From Podospora comata (lineage: Eukaryota > Ascomycota > Sordariomycetes > Sordariales > Podosporaceae), in contig CP071496.1 in the NCBI GenBank assembly GCA_017354895.1, forward strand, positions 1,736,001 to 1,800,000: 64,000 nt of DNA, read 5' to 3'. This document shows, piece after piece, positions 19,507-32,100 of this stretch. Below the pieces are notes generated by a model. That model was given only the letters and a program-made list of their open reading frames with translations. It was not told the origin of the DNA and did not search any database. The first letter of the stretch is position 1; each line of letters begins with the position of its first letter. The position numbers were made by a program, and so were the translations under genes.

Positions 19507-21076
19507 AGGGGAGATGGCTGCTGGGAAAGGAGGTGAAGAGACGGGACAAGTTGGTTGTCATCATGATGGACGGTTTTTCTTTTGGAGGGGCTTTTCATTT
19601 TTTCCTTTTGTTTTCGGCTGCTTTTTCCAGGTTTCAACGATACCCTGTCAAAATTGACTTCACTCTTTTTTCCATGCCGTTATATGGGATTACCCTCGCT
19701 GTCCGCTCGCAGATTTGACCATTGGGCAAGCATGAGATGCTCAAACGATCCTCAGTCTACCTTAGACAGAAGATTAGTACATCTACTCCATGATGTCTCA
19801 AATACAAATTATCCTGGTGAAGAAGCTACCTCTTAACCACAACAACGTGCATCATCTCATCACCTGTCTCACTCCTAAACATCGTCCCGATGAACAACAC
19901 ATGGGTCGATTCCCTGGTGTAACCCCTATCACCTTCCTCGTCAGCTCTCACCAATCCTTCTCGAGAACATCACGGCAAGATGAAGGGTCGCGGGCGAGTT
20001 GCTCGACCAGATAATTAGCTTCTAGGCAATAACCACCCCAAACCAAAGACACCGAAAAAACATAGCACTGCGATAGTATCACAAGAAATAAGCCTCATCA
20101 CTCCCCACCCATGTCCGAGACATCCAACAAGAAAAAAATCCCGAGGCTGCATCAACCCCTTGACCTTGTTCACACGTTAACACCTCTACATCCAAGATCT
20201 CCCAAGAGGCTCCGGAAGACGTGCGTGCTTGGCCGGCAGTTCTATGCAATGCACCGTGATTACCAACCGCCACTTACAAGACCTACCTCCAGCTTCTTCT
20301 CCAACAACAACCACAGGAATCAACTTTTGACTTTTATGTCCCTCAACCGCCTGCTGCCTAGCAAGGGCCGCCTCACAGACCTATCACCCCTCATCATCCA
20401 ATAAACACCAACCATCAACCAAAGTGTGGTACGGTGACTCACATCTCCCCCAAGCCACATATAATTGGCCCAAACACCCTTCCGCCAAAAAGGCGTCCGA
20501 GATGAGTGAAAAATACAAGATAACAAGAAGGATGAGCCTCAAAACAAGCGAGAATTTCCCCTCCGCAAAAAAGACATGACGCAAGCTCTGTACACTATGC
20601 CCGTCCTTGACGCCGTGAAACAAGGGCACCTACACCCCTCGGCGCTTGGCGACCCCATGCCCACAAGACTCATCAATTACCGCATGAGAGGAAGAAACAG
20701 GCATCAGATCAGCCTATGAAGAAGCTTAATTCAACGTTTGCTTACCTCCTTCGTGCCGCGGACGTCTGTGTGACAGGGAGCCTCGTCCTTTGCCTTCGTC
20801 GTCGTGAGACAAATGAAGAGTAAGGAAGCATAGGTCCTATGACTACCACCATATTCCCCCCCCCACCCTCAGAACTTGGACTTGTCATATCAAGCAAACC
20901 TATCAGACCTGTTATACATGCAGTGACGATAGCAAATGTACACAACCCAAAAATGCCACAGTGAACAACACTGTCTGCGCAAGTTGGCCTCTCATATCAA
21001 GCCTTTTCCGAATCCGACCTCGAGAGCGTTGCATTTGGGGAAGAGAGAAAGGACGCAGAGGGGTGTGGCTAGCCGT

Positions 21077-21110
21077 GACTCGACTCGACTCGACTCAAGA
21101 AAGTCGAGTC
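21077..21110. repeat. GACTC pentanucleotide repeat with inverted copy
   Basis: Four tandem GACTC units are followed after a few bases by the inverted copy, giving CTCGACT...AGTCGAG, a 7-bp hairpin. GACTC is also half of the Gcn4/Cpc1-type core TGACTC (TGACTC occurs at about 21076). Confidence 0.6.
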
Positions 21111-24100
21111 AACGAGGTTCTGCCCATATCCCACACGCCCTCCCCCCTCCCACCGAGAAACGCCCACTGACATGGCCGACGCACGATACACAGCAGATAA
21201 CCGCTGCCGGGAAATAACGTCACTTGACGATCATTCTGATTCCCAACTCGTGTCCAACATATCAGGAGGGAACCGACCCTGCTTTTCCGTCGGGCCCTTC
21301 CAGAACACAGTCAACCTTGTTACACAAAACACTCTGGGGACACATGATGTCGATCTCGAAACTCTTCGAGATCAAAAGTGACGCCAGTGAAGACGACAAA
21401 GCAAAGAGCTGGTGTGTCGCCCAGGACCTGGACTCACCCCAGGTCTGATCTCTCAACCCAACTGACCCGACACTAAGCACTATGCCCAAGGCTCAGCAGC
21501 ATTGCCTGCCAGGCAAAGTGGCAGCACCAGAGGGAATCAACCCATGGTCAACTGGTCTCAGTCTGCCAGAAAAATATGCCGGAACACGATCCACTGCGAC
21601 CTGAGAGGACCATCAATCGAGACGATGTAATGTAATGGGATGCACTCGCGTTCATCGAGCAGTCCAGATTCATGAATAAGAAACAAGAGCAAAGCCAGAA
21701 ACAGGCTCTCAACCACGGCGTCCCTGCTGCAGGAACAAGATCCGGGCACCCATCGTTGGGTTGCAAAAGCCTTCTTCCCCACTGGGGTCCCGGTGCTTCC
21801 CACAAAACGCTCAATATGATGCCCCGTGCTGATCATCTGTGACCACGCCTGTCCACGACCCATAGCATGTGTGTAATATTACCCAGATAATAAGACCGAT
21901 CTCACCACTGCCAGTCTTCCGTCTCCGCTTGTCCGGAAAAAAGAGGAGAAAGGTTTGACGTAGCCAGTGGGTGTGGCATCGCGAAGAGACAACGCAAAAA
22001 CGATATGGCACTGCCCCTTTCGGTCCAACACAGTGCCCAAAGTGGCGAACGCGGATCGCAGAAACACGACAGAAAAGATATAAAAAGTGCCAGATTGCAG
22101 ATCGCAGGTTTTCGTGTACGCGCTTGCGTAGCTTGCCATGCCCGTTCACCTTGACAACAGATGAGCTAAGTGAATAGCCTTCGCCCGGCGTGCTCCAAGT
22201 GTGAAGGTAGCTGATATACAGCTTACCGCCGAGGCTGTCGGAAGTGTGGGCGGAGTATCGGCCCTTCACCCAAGACGTACGGGGAGGCGTGTGAGTGAGG
22301 CCCGAGGCAGTTGGGAGAGGGTAAACCACGGACAACCAAAGCGTGGGATGTTGAATGAAAAGTGACAAAACAGTTGCAAGAGCCCCAGTCGTGTATCGCC
22401 GTGAGAGGGACCGCGCGTTTAGAGCGTGGGATGGCCGTTGAAGTGGACGATACCTCACATATGGGGGCGGATATCGAAGGCTCATGTGGTTGGCCCCGTG
22501 ACCGTAGCATCGGCGATAGCTGCACCCTCGACCTATAGCTGATTCACCAGTGACTCAATTCCATTGTAGCTACCGCTTCAGTTTGCCATCTGCTGAACCT
22601 TGCCGGCTATGCCAATTGCCGTGCAATAGGGATACGTAGATTGCCTCAGCCACAGGGCAGGGCAGCAGAGAAAAGTGTGGGATATTGAGGCCTGAGGTCG
22701 ACAGATGAAGAGTGCTGGCTGGGGTGTGTCGATATCCGACGGATGACAAATGAAAAAGGAATTCTGACGTAGGCAGGTTACCTCTGAGGCGAAATGGAAT
22801 AATCGAGGCCTCGAAATCGTCGCATTCGTTAACAGAAAGGAAGAGAAGTTGGAAGGAAGTTGGGCAAGAATTGGGTCTTGAAGTTCCATCTTGGCCTGAT
22901 GCCGGCACAAGAAGTCGGAAGAGAGTGCTGGACCGTGCGTTTGTCAGCACCTAGGCACCATCCACAGTTTCCACCAGGCGTGCCACAGTCCCGGGATGGC
23001 TAATGCTAGGATACACTCGCCACAGCACGAGGAGCCGGGATGTTCCGGAGAGGTAAAACAGCCAATCAGACGAACCAGACCAGATCACGAAGATCTTTCC
23101 AGCCAGCTAAGCCACTATGTGGCTCGAGAGAAGCTGGTCCCAGACAGTCGGGTTTTTGCACTTTGTCACACTCTGTCCAACCGTACCTGGCTGCTGTGAT
23201 GCATGTGAAAGTCGAGATGGAGGAAAAAAAGAAACAACCCTTCAGAGCTGAGTGCTCCACCAGCTCTAACCCTGTCTTCCCTGGTGTGTCGTTTGCCTCA
23301 AAGCAACCTCAGGCAAGCTCAGCTCTTGGCGGTGATTGCCCTGTGGCCTGTGCATTTGCTGGAACAGCCTGCGCTGCGATGCCATGCGAAACAGAAAGTG
23401 TCAAAGTTGCTGCGTTTGCGCTAACCTCCTCTCGCCCCTGAAAGCGTCGCAACACTGTGAAGGAAAAAGGCAAGGTGCAGAAGAGCCATTCTCTCCGTCT
23501 GCAAGACATTCATCAAGGGTAAAAACAAAACCACAGCGCCTGCGTGACGCCCCCGTTGCTATCAAAGCTTTGGGATTGGCGGACTGGGCAAGCAAGACCA
23601 GCAAGACAGCATTCGATGCTCACCGCTGACGAGGCCCGTTTGCGCTCGACTTGTCATTGGCTCCGGCTTCCAAACATGGAAGGCCTCCCACCCGGGGTGC
23701 TGGTGTTTTCGGAGAGCGAGCACGGCGGGACTGGTCAAGGAGTGCTGTGTTCAAAGGCAGCTGATTGAAATGCGCGGCCGCCTGATTGCCGATATTCATC
23801 GCAACGTCGTTGTTTTACATCACTGGCAGGAGTGGCATTCAAAGAGGTGGGACACCTGATAAGTGTTCCGTAGCCCCTATTCGATTATAGGGACAAGACA
23901 GACTGTGGTTTGGTGACACGAAATTCTGCGGGACGAGTGAGAAGTGAGGCGGGTCAACAGCGCCTTGGTCATCTCACTGGATGTTGGGTTGTTGGGAGGG
24001 TTTCTGTCAAAGAAAAGGGGTGTGGTGCCAGACGATTCGTACATTGTGTGTGAGGGCACGCGAGGGCTGCGGTCGAGGTCGGTCGATGCTAGTGATGCCT

Positions 24101-24306
24101 GATCCACCTCAAGGCCGCTGCCATTGTTGGTGTTCGGTAGCCCACGGCGATCGCAACAGGGACCGGATAAGGGACGGCAGTCCCTGCTTTGCAACGTTCC
24201 TGCTTCCGTCCGCTTGACTGCTCTTGAGTGCTCGACCCTTCGTTCCTATCTTTTTCCTCCTGCAATCGCGGTTGGCAGAGAGCGGCATTGGACAGAGATA
24301 TCGACC

Positions 24307-24330
24307 TTTTTTTTTTTTTTTTTTTTTTTT
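24307..24330 (+). repeat. T24 homopolymer
   Basis: An uninterrupted run of 24 T residues (A on the minus strand). No matching element or target-site duplication is visible around it. Confidence 0.9.
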
Positions 24331-27300
24331 GCGAAATTCTCAAAAGTTTTGTGGGCATGGCGCTACGTCAGAGGCCGACGTCCAGAATCACACCGGCTCC
24401 TCGGCGTATAAGACGCTTTCGCACATTCTACACCCCCCTCCCGGCATGAAATATGTACGGCGAGGAATCTTTCCATGCCACCCCGGCCGCTTTCTGGATG
24501 CCCGCCATCGTCGAGAAGTGTCGGTGAGGGACAAAACTCTGCAACATCGGTTGGTGATGTCCCATAGCCGCTTCAAAGTTGCCTATTCTTGACGAGGTGA
24601 TCGAGAGGCCGGCTGCGAGGATCGATACATTCTTCACCAGTCAACCTGTTTGGTGATGGGGTGTGCTTTTGGATGGACCAGTCAGTGCTCAGCGGATCCC
24701 AAGAATCCAATCGGGGGCCGGGTGCATCTGCATCCTGAACATGTCGACGCAGGCCCATTGGCCATTCAGCGGTCTGCACCCAAACAGCCTGCTGATATTG
24801 GACATCAACGCATCAGACAATGGGCCCAGCAACCATTAGGGCAGCGAAGCATAAACCGTACATGCCACTCACACACTCCCCCGTATACTAGATATCATGA
24901 CTCACCAGTTGCCATAGGGCAGATGGCACCCACCGAAGGGAGAGGAAAGTGTGCTTTTTGTTGGATGCCGCTCATCTCATGTCTCTCGCCGTCTCCCTGT
25001 CCTCCCTCAACACTTGTCGCTTTCGCTTCACCCCTTTCGCCGACGGCGCTGGTCCAGGGGTCAAATGAAAATCGCATTGTTTCGGGGAAGAAAATTTTTT
25101 ACGGTGAGCCAAAAGGGAGCAAATCAATCAGAAAAGAAAATGATTGACGGGGGTCGGTGCCGTGCACCTCGACCGGGGGTTAAGACGCGAGCAAGGTAGG
25201 GGTGTGCTTCTTCTAGAAAAAAACAAAGCGTGCCCGGATTCACGACTGGGCAGTACGACTGCCAAGCCTGCCAAGACACGACGAAAAATGAAGGTGAAGG
25301 GAGGTGTGCGCTCCATTGACGGCGCTAGGATACCAAGGCCGTGTGATGGTGTGTTGCTTCGTGCATGATGGACAGGGCTTCTTGATTTGACGGATTGACC
25401 CGCGGCTGTTCTTGACCGTGCCGTGATACTGTGTCCTCACCGTGGATGCTCCGGGGTGCTTTTGGCGAAGGACACGGTGAGCGGAGATGTGTCATCAAGT
25501 GGGATCAAAGGGATGCCGTGCCGAAGGCTTGGGTAAGCTGCTGTCTTGAGAAAAACCGTGATAGGCGAGGTGCGGCAGCGATATCGTAAATGTTTGCTAG
25601 CCTTTTGGACGGTCTGGTCGTATGCCATGGGTATCTTCCAGGCCGTCCGTCCGCTCGTCCTCCGACGCACACACGGCAGAGCTGCTTGGATTTGTGACAG
25701 TGTTTCTATTCAGGCGATATGGTCTCGGTACCGGCAGAATCAAGAATGATTGGCGGTTGGTGTTGTTTGTGAGGATAGAAAAGCTCGTGCTCCAGATCGT
25801 CTTCGTACACGAGGTCGCACGTTAATTTTCCGTTTAAGATGCTGGAATTTTGCTGAACATCGCACAACGGTCGAGATGAAGCGGTGGATGGTGGCCGAAA
25901 AGAGAAACGTGTGGATGGGATATCGAAGGAGATGTCGAAAGATTAGAAATTCCATGATTTAAAAAGAAGGCAAGTGAAGGGGTGGAATATTCCATGGAAA
26001 TTCGTGATTGGCCCTCGAGGCGGCCGCATGCAAGTCCCGCCAGATCTCCCCCACCTCAAACGGGCCTGCAGGTCGGTGCATCTGGGACACGTGAACTACA
26101 AACGCCCGCACTCCTGCGCCGAACAATCGGTCCCTCGCGCCGGACGATGCTGACAACCGTTCCCGCTTGGCGGGCTCCGATGATCTCCGGCCAGGCTATC
26201 TGCGGGATCCAGGTTGGGGATAGGGACGTGGTGGCCAGCAACCACATGACGGTCATCTGGACCTTGGACCTACATACGTTATCTGGGTGGTGATGCTTGT
26301 GCCGCTGTGTGCATCATCAACATGTCACAGCTTCACACATGCAGCCCCGCATTTCACCATCCCAATCTGGCGGATCATTCATACACTAGAGGGGCGAAAG
26401 AAGGCAAGCAAACGTCACCGAACTGGCGCCTTCATAATCAAGCCTCTCGCCTGATTCCGAGCACTCCGTCAACTATGACTCTTGTCTCTACGCGCCCATC
26501 CCATCTTGCACCTCCTCGATGATGAAGCCCAACGCCGCCGCTGATCATCACCACCACACATGGTTGAAGGCACCTATCTGCTGACGACGGTTCACAATCA
26601 TCTCTCCCAAGATTGCTCACAGCTCAGCAGGCACGGAGTATTATCCGGCGGCGACATATACCCCGAAACGCAATTGATACGAAGCGCTAAGCGACTCTGT
26701 TTGCAGCCTCGTCCACAAGGCCACGACATTTCTCGTGGTCAGATAGGCCAGGGTGGCCCAAGCCGCTGTTCCGGATTCCCAGCCTTCCTGTCCCCTGCGC
26801 CCCCGGCCTCGTTTACACCACTCAGGCAGAACAGCCGCGTCGACGCCTCTTGCAAATTTTCACGGGCCGTTGGGAATTTGAAATGAAGCCTGGGCTCGAC
26901 GCAACGTTGGACAGAGACCTTGAAATATTCCCAGTCATTGTGTGGACCAATTTCGCTTAGAAGGGGAACATCGCACGCCTTCCCGTTTTGCAATCCATTC
27001 GCAAATTTCACAAATCCAGGACCTGGGACCTGTCAGAGAAATGGAAGACTCTTGTTGAGTGATTCACCCGTGATTCATCTCAACATCGCAGAGAGCGTTA
27101 CGCAAGAGAAGCAGAGAAATTCCTCTCTCTCTCTCTATCCGGAAATCCATTGGCCGCAAGACGGGCCGTGCTTGCGCTGGAGAAAGACACAGTGTTTGAA
27201 AAATTCAATTGGGACTGGGCAGGATACATTGCGATCCTGGTCAGGCAGGGGAGGAGTGGTTCTAGATGGCCCCCTGAGACCTTTCCCCCTGCCACATCCC

Positions 27301-27832
27301 AGTTACGCACACGCCCCACCATCACATCAGCCCCCAGCCCTCGAGCGAAAAAGTTCACAAGGTAACTGAGAACAGACCTTGCCCCTGTTTCTTGGTGCGC
27401 AAGTGGAACTGCCCACCATTTTTATAAAGGCCACCCACACCCGAAAACTCGTCGTCCTGCTTTAGCACCTTTGGCTTCGCCAAAAACCCTCTCATGAAAT
27501 AATTCACCAGTCACAGTCTTCGAGATCCGACACTCGATTACAAAGCAGCCAAACACTGGACCTCCACGAAGCGTCCAGTTCCTTCTCGCAACCACCAGAG
27601 TTGTTCGCAACTTTGGTGACCGTGGCTCCCATCAGGACAGCGCATAAAACCATCCGCCAGATCCCTTGATATGTCAGAAATCAGAAGACAGTGCATCCCC
27701 TTTCTTCCTACCGACCACAGACCAAGGTGAATTGGTCCCCTTCAGCGCCCAACACAGCAAACGGATTCGACGACAAAACCCAGCAGAAACGACTCAAAAC
27801 AACAGCCTTGGGCATCGGGCGAGGGGGTATTT

Positions 27833-27854
27833 GAGAGAGAGAGAGAGAGAGAGA
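27833..27854 (+). repeat. GA dinucleotide tract in 5' leader of gp1-like gene
   Basis: Uninterrupted GA repeat about 30 bases upstream of the first ATG of the gp1-like gene, so probably transcribed in its 5' UTR. Confidence 0.8.
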
Positions 27855-27882
27855 AAAAGGTTTTTCTTTTTGATAGGATTTA

Positions 27883-29169
27883 ATGTCTCGAAGGACATCG
27901 CAAGAGCCGGAGACGATGGCTAGCTATTCACCCTATGCGTCCGCACGCACCGCGGAGTTTTTCTACGACGACAACAAGTTTCCCAGCCCTTCTCCGACAC
28001 CATCACCCCGGGGACCCGGCTACTATGGGCCTCCTCCGGTTCAGAGACCGGCCACCCGCGCCCACTTCCGCACTCCGAGCACCACTGGCGCCTCATTCAG
28101 GCACGAGTTCCCCAGTCCTCGGACGCCCTCGTTCTCGCCTCGGTACAATAGCGAAGGCCAGTACGCCACTGCCAATGTGAATGTGAGTCAATCGCGGTCT
28201 TCACGCAAGCCAAGTTTCTCGGCATCGCCTCCCAGGAGGGAGCGTCGCAGCACCTCTTTTTCCTATTATCCGGTCGTGGACGCGCATGGAGAGTCGGACG
28301 AGGACGAGCTCATCGAGATCGATGGTGTCACCTACCTGCTGCCGGGGAGGTCATCCAAGTCGAAGCGCAGCAAGGACTTCTTCACTGTCAACGCTGGGAG
28401 AGGGCATGCAACTGATTACCACTACTACAAGCAGGGCGGTCCCTTTTTCGACAGAGAGAGAGAGGCGGGGTTCGCGTCGCCGCGCTTTGAGGAACAGCGC
28501 CGTACAGCTCCCATCAGCGGCCATGCTCGCCGCAGCTCAACATCGGTTCCCCAGAGACCTCAGACTGCCCGACCCACCGCCAACCCCCACAAGAAGCCAC
28601 CACCACCACCTGCCGCCCGTGCTGCCACGGAGGCGGATGCCAAGCGGCACAAGATCCCGCCCGGATACTCTCTCAAGAACTGGGATCCCACTGAGGAGCC
28701 CATCATGCTGCTGGGTAGTGTTTTCGATGCCAACTCCCTTGGAAAGTGGATCTATGACTGGACCGTCTACCACCACGGACCCTCCACCCCCATCTCGGAC
28801 ATGGCCGGAGAGCTTTGGCTCCTTCTGATCCAGCTGGCCGGAAAGATCAAGCGTGCCGAGGAGTCCGTTCCCAAGATCCGTGCCCTGGAGAACAAGCAGA
28901 TGGTTGAGGACTTCATCGAGGCCGGCGACCGCCTCACCGACAAGCTCCGCAAGCTCCTCAAGGCGTGCGAGGCCCCCATGCTTCGCGTCAAGACCACCCA
29001 GAAGAAGGATCCCCAGCTCGGAAAGAATGCCGGTGTAGAGTTTGTCGAGACCCTCTTCGGCCGTGAGCGTGAGCTAGAGAAGACTGAGCGCTTTATGCAT
29101 TCCGTCCGCCTCTGGAACCTGCGCTTCGACACCAACTGTGAGGAGATCCTCCGGAGCCCGACCGTGTAA
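27883..29169 (+). CDS. Conserved fungal protein, 'vegetative cell wall protein gp1'-like, disordered N-half
   Basis: A single-exon gene of 428 residues. The start MSRRTSQEPETMASYSPY has a second in-frame Met at 27916 (MASYSPYASAR), which may be the true start. Residues 1-250 are Ser/Pro/Arg-rich and disordered (FPSPSPTPSPRGPGYYGPPP, later HKKPPPPPAARA), with a short ordered island DELIEIDGVTYLLPGRSSKSKR. From about residue 255 a compact mostly helical domain begins: IPPGYSLKNWDPTEEPIMLLG, SVFDANSLGKWIYDWTVYHHG, then ELWLLLIQLAGKIKRAEE, MVEDFIEAGDRLTDKLRKLL and a final RLWNLRFDTNCEEIL. No signal peptide or TM segment, so despite the label used for such proteins it should be intracellular. Function unknown. 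A long gene-poor region precedes it, suggesting extended upstream regulation. Codon use is typical of the window. Confidence 0.82.
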   Translation: MSRRTSQEPETMASYSPYASARTAEFFYDDNKFPSPSPTPSPRGPGYYGPPPVQRPATRAHFRTPSTTGASFRHEFPSPRTPSFSPRYNSEGQYATANVNVSQSRSSRKPSFSASPPRRERRSTSFSYYPVVDAHGESDEDELIEIDGVTYLLPGRSSKSKRSKDFFTVNAGRGHATDYHYYKQGGPFFDREREAGFASPRFEEQRRTAPISGHARRSSTSVPQRPQTARPTANPHKKPPPPPAARAATEADAKRHKIPPGYSLKNWDPTEEPIMLLGSVFDANSLGKWIYDWTVYHHGPSTPISDMAGELWLLLIQLAGKIKRAEESVPKIRALENKQMVEDFIEAGDRLTDKLRKLLKACEAPMLRVKTTQKKDPQLGKNAGVEFVETLFGRERELEKTERFMHSVRLWNLRFDTNCEEILRSPTV

Positions 29170-32100
29170 AATTATTGCCATCATGGTTTCTCATCTTCCT
29201 CCCGCGTCAGCTCCCCTCCCACATCATACACACTATCTATCACACACACACACGCACACACACATCACATCACATCACATCACACATGGTTATCACGCCA
29301 TGACAACAACACAACACCAAAACAAACAAAACCCGAAAAGGATTTACAGGAGCCAGGTTGTACGATTAGGTCTCTTTCCAACTCTTTTGGTCATCCGGGG
29401 TCTTTATAAAACACGGGCGGGGATCACTCCCCCTATCGTCGTGTTGTCGTCTTTTTCCGGTCTTTCCACAGCGATACCCAATACCCAATGTGCAGACGAG
29501 ACAGGATCGGACATGATTATTTATTATTATTACTACTATTGAAAAGCAGCCACAGAAGAGCTGGCGACTTGTTTTTTCTTACAAGAGAGAGAGAGGGACA
29601 CGGATAACAAAAAGTACCGGTGGTTTTTTGGTTTTTTTCTACTTGAATGGATCACGGGGCAGGTCTTTGGATCTCGGAGGATATTTGTTTTTTTTTTACT
29701 ATCAAATCTGTTGGCGTGGGGCGGGGCGGTATGTCGCCATGTAATGGTTGTCTTGTTTTTTGTCTCTTTGGTTTGGGGTGGTCGGCATCGCTGGGCGTCC
29801 AAGAAGCCTCGATCATTTACACTGTCATCAAGGGCGCCTCAAATTTTTTACGCGCGCCCTATTTCCTTTCATTTCTTTATCTTTTTTTGTTCTTTCCCAC
29901 GAGATGGATATACCCATTTTCTATTTAGTATTTTTTTGTTTTTGTTGTTGTGACAAGATATCTGGCAGGACGACAGCAGCGAGGGTCAAATAGAATAACG
30001 GTTTAGCAATTATTAGAAGGAAATGTTTCGGGTTCGACGTTTTGAGATATAATATGGATTTTAGTTCACAGCTCAACTATTTTGTTTTCCCCTCTCACTT
30101 ATTGAACAATGATTTTTGATGCCTCTTGTGATTTGTGTGCCTCAACATTTTTTTACTTAGGAATCTCACCACATGCCTCATTTTCGCCCATAAATGTAAA
30201 ACATGGTAAATATCACAAAATATTTTGTAATGTCTTACAGCTGGAAAACATTGTGCCAATAAAATGGGGACAAAAAGGAACCCTAAATCCGAGCCCTAAC
30301 ACTTTGTGGTATGTACGCGTATGCGAGTGTGTTATCGGCAAGTTCCAGTCTCACCAGGGCATCGGGATCTCCTTTGTCTGTGCCTCTCAATATTTTGACA
30401 TTTCACTTGCGCCGCTCAGATTTTTGTTCATCACACTCGCACAAAATGTCATGGAAAATGGGGAGGTTGAGCGAAAATAATGAGATGGCTTGTGTCGGAC
30501 ACACGCCTGCCTGGTAACTACCAAGCGGCAGGGGATGATGGATGTCAATCATCTGGATTCATACATGAATTTCCTTTCCCCTGGCTTTGGAAGATGAGAT
30601 GAAAGTTTTGATGCTGGAATTGGAACTGGACTAATCCAAGGGATCCATGATGAACATGCCGCTTTTCAAGAATCTTCACAAAAGACTCCATCAGTAGGGC
30701 TACCTGTCAAATGTCAACTGTGGAGTTTGGGACCTCCACTGTCAGGATGGCAGTTCCAACTTTTATTTCCTTGACAGTTCGTCTGAACTTGTCAACATAA
30801 CAAGGAATCCACTCCCAACTTTAATGACAGTGACGGGGTATGCTTGGAGACATAAGGCAAAAACACAGTGCGACAACTTCTTGGATGTCACCAGGCGGGC
30901 ATCACCAATTCGATGGCAGGAACGACCCTCCGTTCTCTCCATCCGGTCAGATGAACAGAAGAATTCGGACCGCATCGGCCGCCCTTTTTTCCATCTTGCC
31001 GGTTCGCCTCCTTCCGTTCTTTTTTCCCAGCCGAGATTCCCTTTTTTTTTTCTTTTTTTTTCTCGAAACTCTTTTCTCTCTCGCACACTGCAGAAACATC
31101 TTTGCTTCTGATCAGCTCCAGAGGCCGATCTATCACAAGCTGAAAAACTCTCAAACACGATATGCAAGTCACCTCCCGATGATGTGATCACCTCCTGTTC
31201 CTGGACACGGGTAGCGACAGAAGCTGCGAACTCAACACGACACAACTCGTCGCACAAAGTCGAGCGCACAGTTATTGACGGGTCATCGGGAGGTTGGGTG
31301 TCATTATACAGCCGGTATCCGTGTATAAACCACGGCCGACAACATCCCACCTTCCTGCCTGCCCCTGTTTCTTTTTACGAAGTTTACGACATTGGTCTCT
31401 CAGTGGTGACTCCTGATCTGACCTTCTTCGGGAGGCGCAGTCGGACAGATTCTCGGGGAGTATTCCAACCCGTGCGACGGGACGCGGTTGCGATTTTGCT
31501 GGAGGGAAAGGAAAAAGAAAAAAAGAGAAGAAAAAAAAGAGGTCGGTGGGTTTGGGATTGTCTGTCCACGCCGATGAGTCTTTCCCGTGTGAAGGATGCG
31601 AGAAGGATTAACCTGTTATCTGATCCTCTAACCTGAACACCTAGCTAGGTATTGGGCGTGTAAAAGGGACAAGTCAAGATCTAGCCCCCAATGCGTCGAG
31701 GTGCACTGTGCAGAGTTGAAACATCTGGTAAGAATAAAAACCGGCAGATGGTAGCTACCTACCTAGGGATGAGGCGCGGTTTGGGGGGGCGTATATTTGT
31801 TCTTTTCTTTCGGGCTACGGATGACGGTGATGGGACTGAAACATCTCATGAGAGATCTGCCGGGGTGAAACTATCGCGACCGACCGACTCTCTCCCTGCA
31901 GCAGTGTGCGCTTGGGCCACAGCAAGTAAAGGTTAAAGGAGGGCAGATGGTGATCCGGGCGTTGGACGTTGAGAAAAGGTTTGGCTCTGGCTTCAGACTG
32001 CACAACTCCATTACCGCATGAATGAGTGGTGGGTGGACTTATCCAGCCCTACAAGTGGGTTTGCCCTCTGCCCAACACAACCAACCCAACGAACTTTACC

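Larger units (their letters stand above)
19507..27882. other. 8.4-kb gene-poor region
   Basis: No gene I can support. Open frames up to 224 codons (minus strand 21811-22485) lack family features and splice logic. A short minus-strand frame at 20742-20945 begins with a hydrophobic stretch (FAIVTACITGLIGLLDM) followed by an Arg-rich end and a GTAAGC donor; it is too weak to call. Noted structure: a GACTC repeat with hairpin (21077-21110) and a T24 run (24307-24330). The right end should hold the promoter and 5' UTR of the gp1-like gene. Confidence 0.4.

Noticed and set aside
20742-20945. 67-codon minus-strand frame with a hydrophobic start and Arg-rich end
   Set aside because: Could be the first exon of a small protein (a GTAAGC follows), but no second exon or family could be found.
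21811-22485. 224-codon minus-strand frame
   Set aside because: No recognisable motif, mixed composition, no upstream or downstream splice partner; likely chance.
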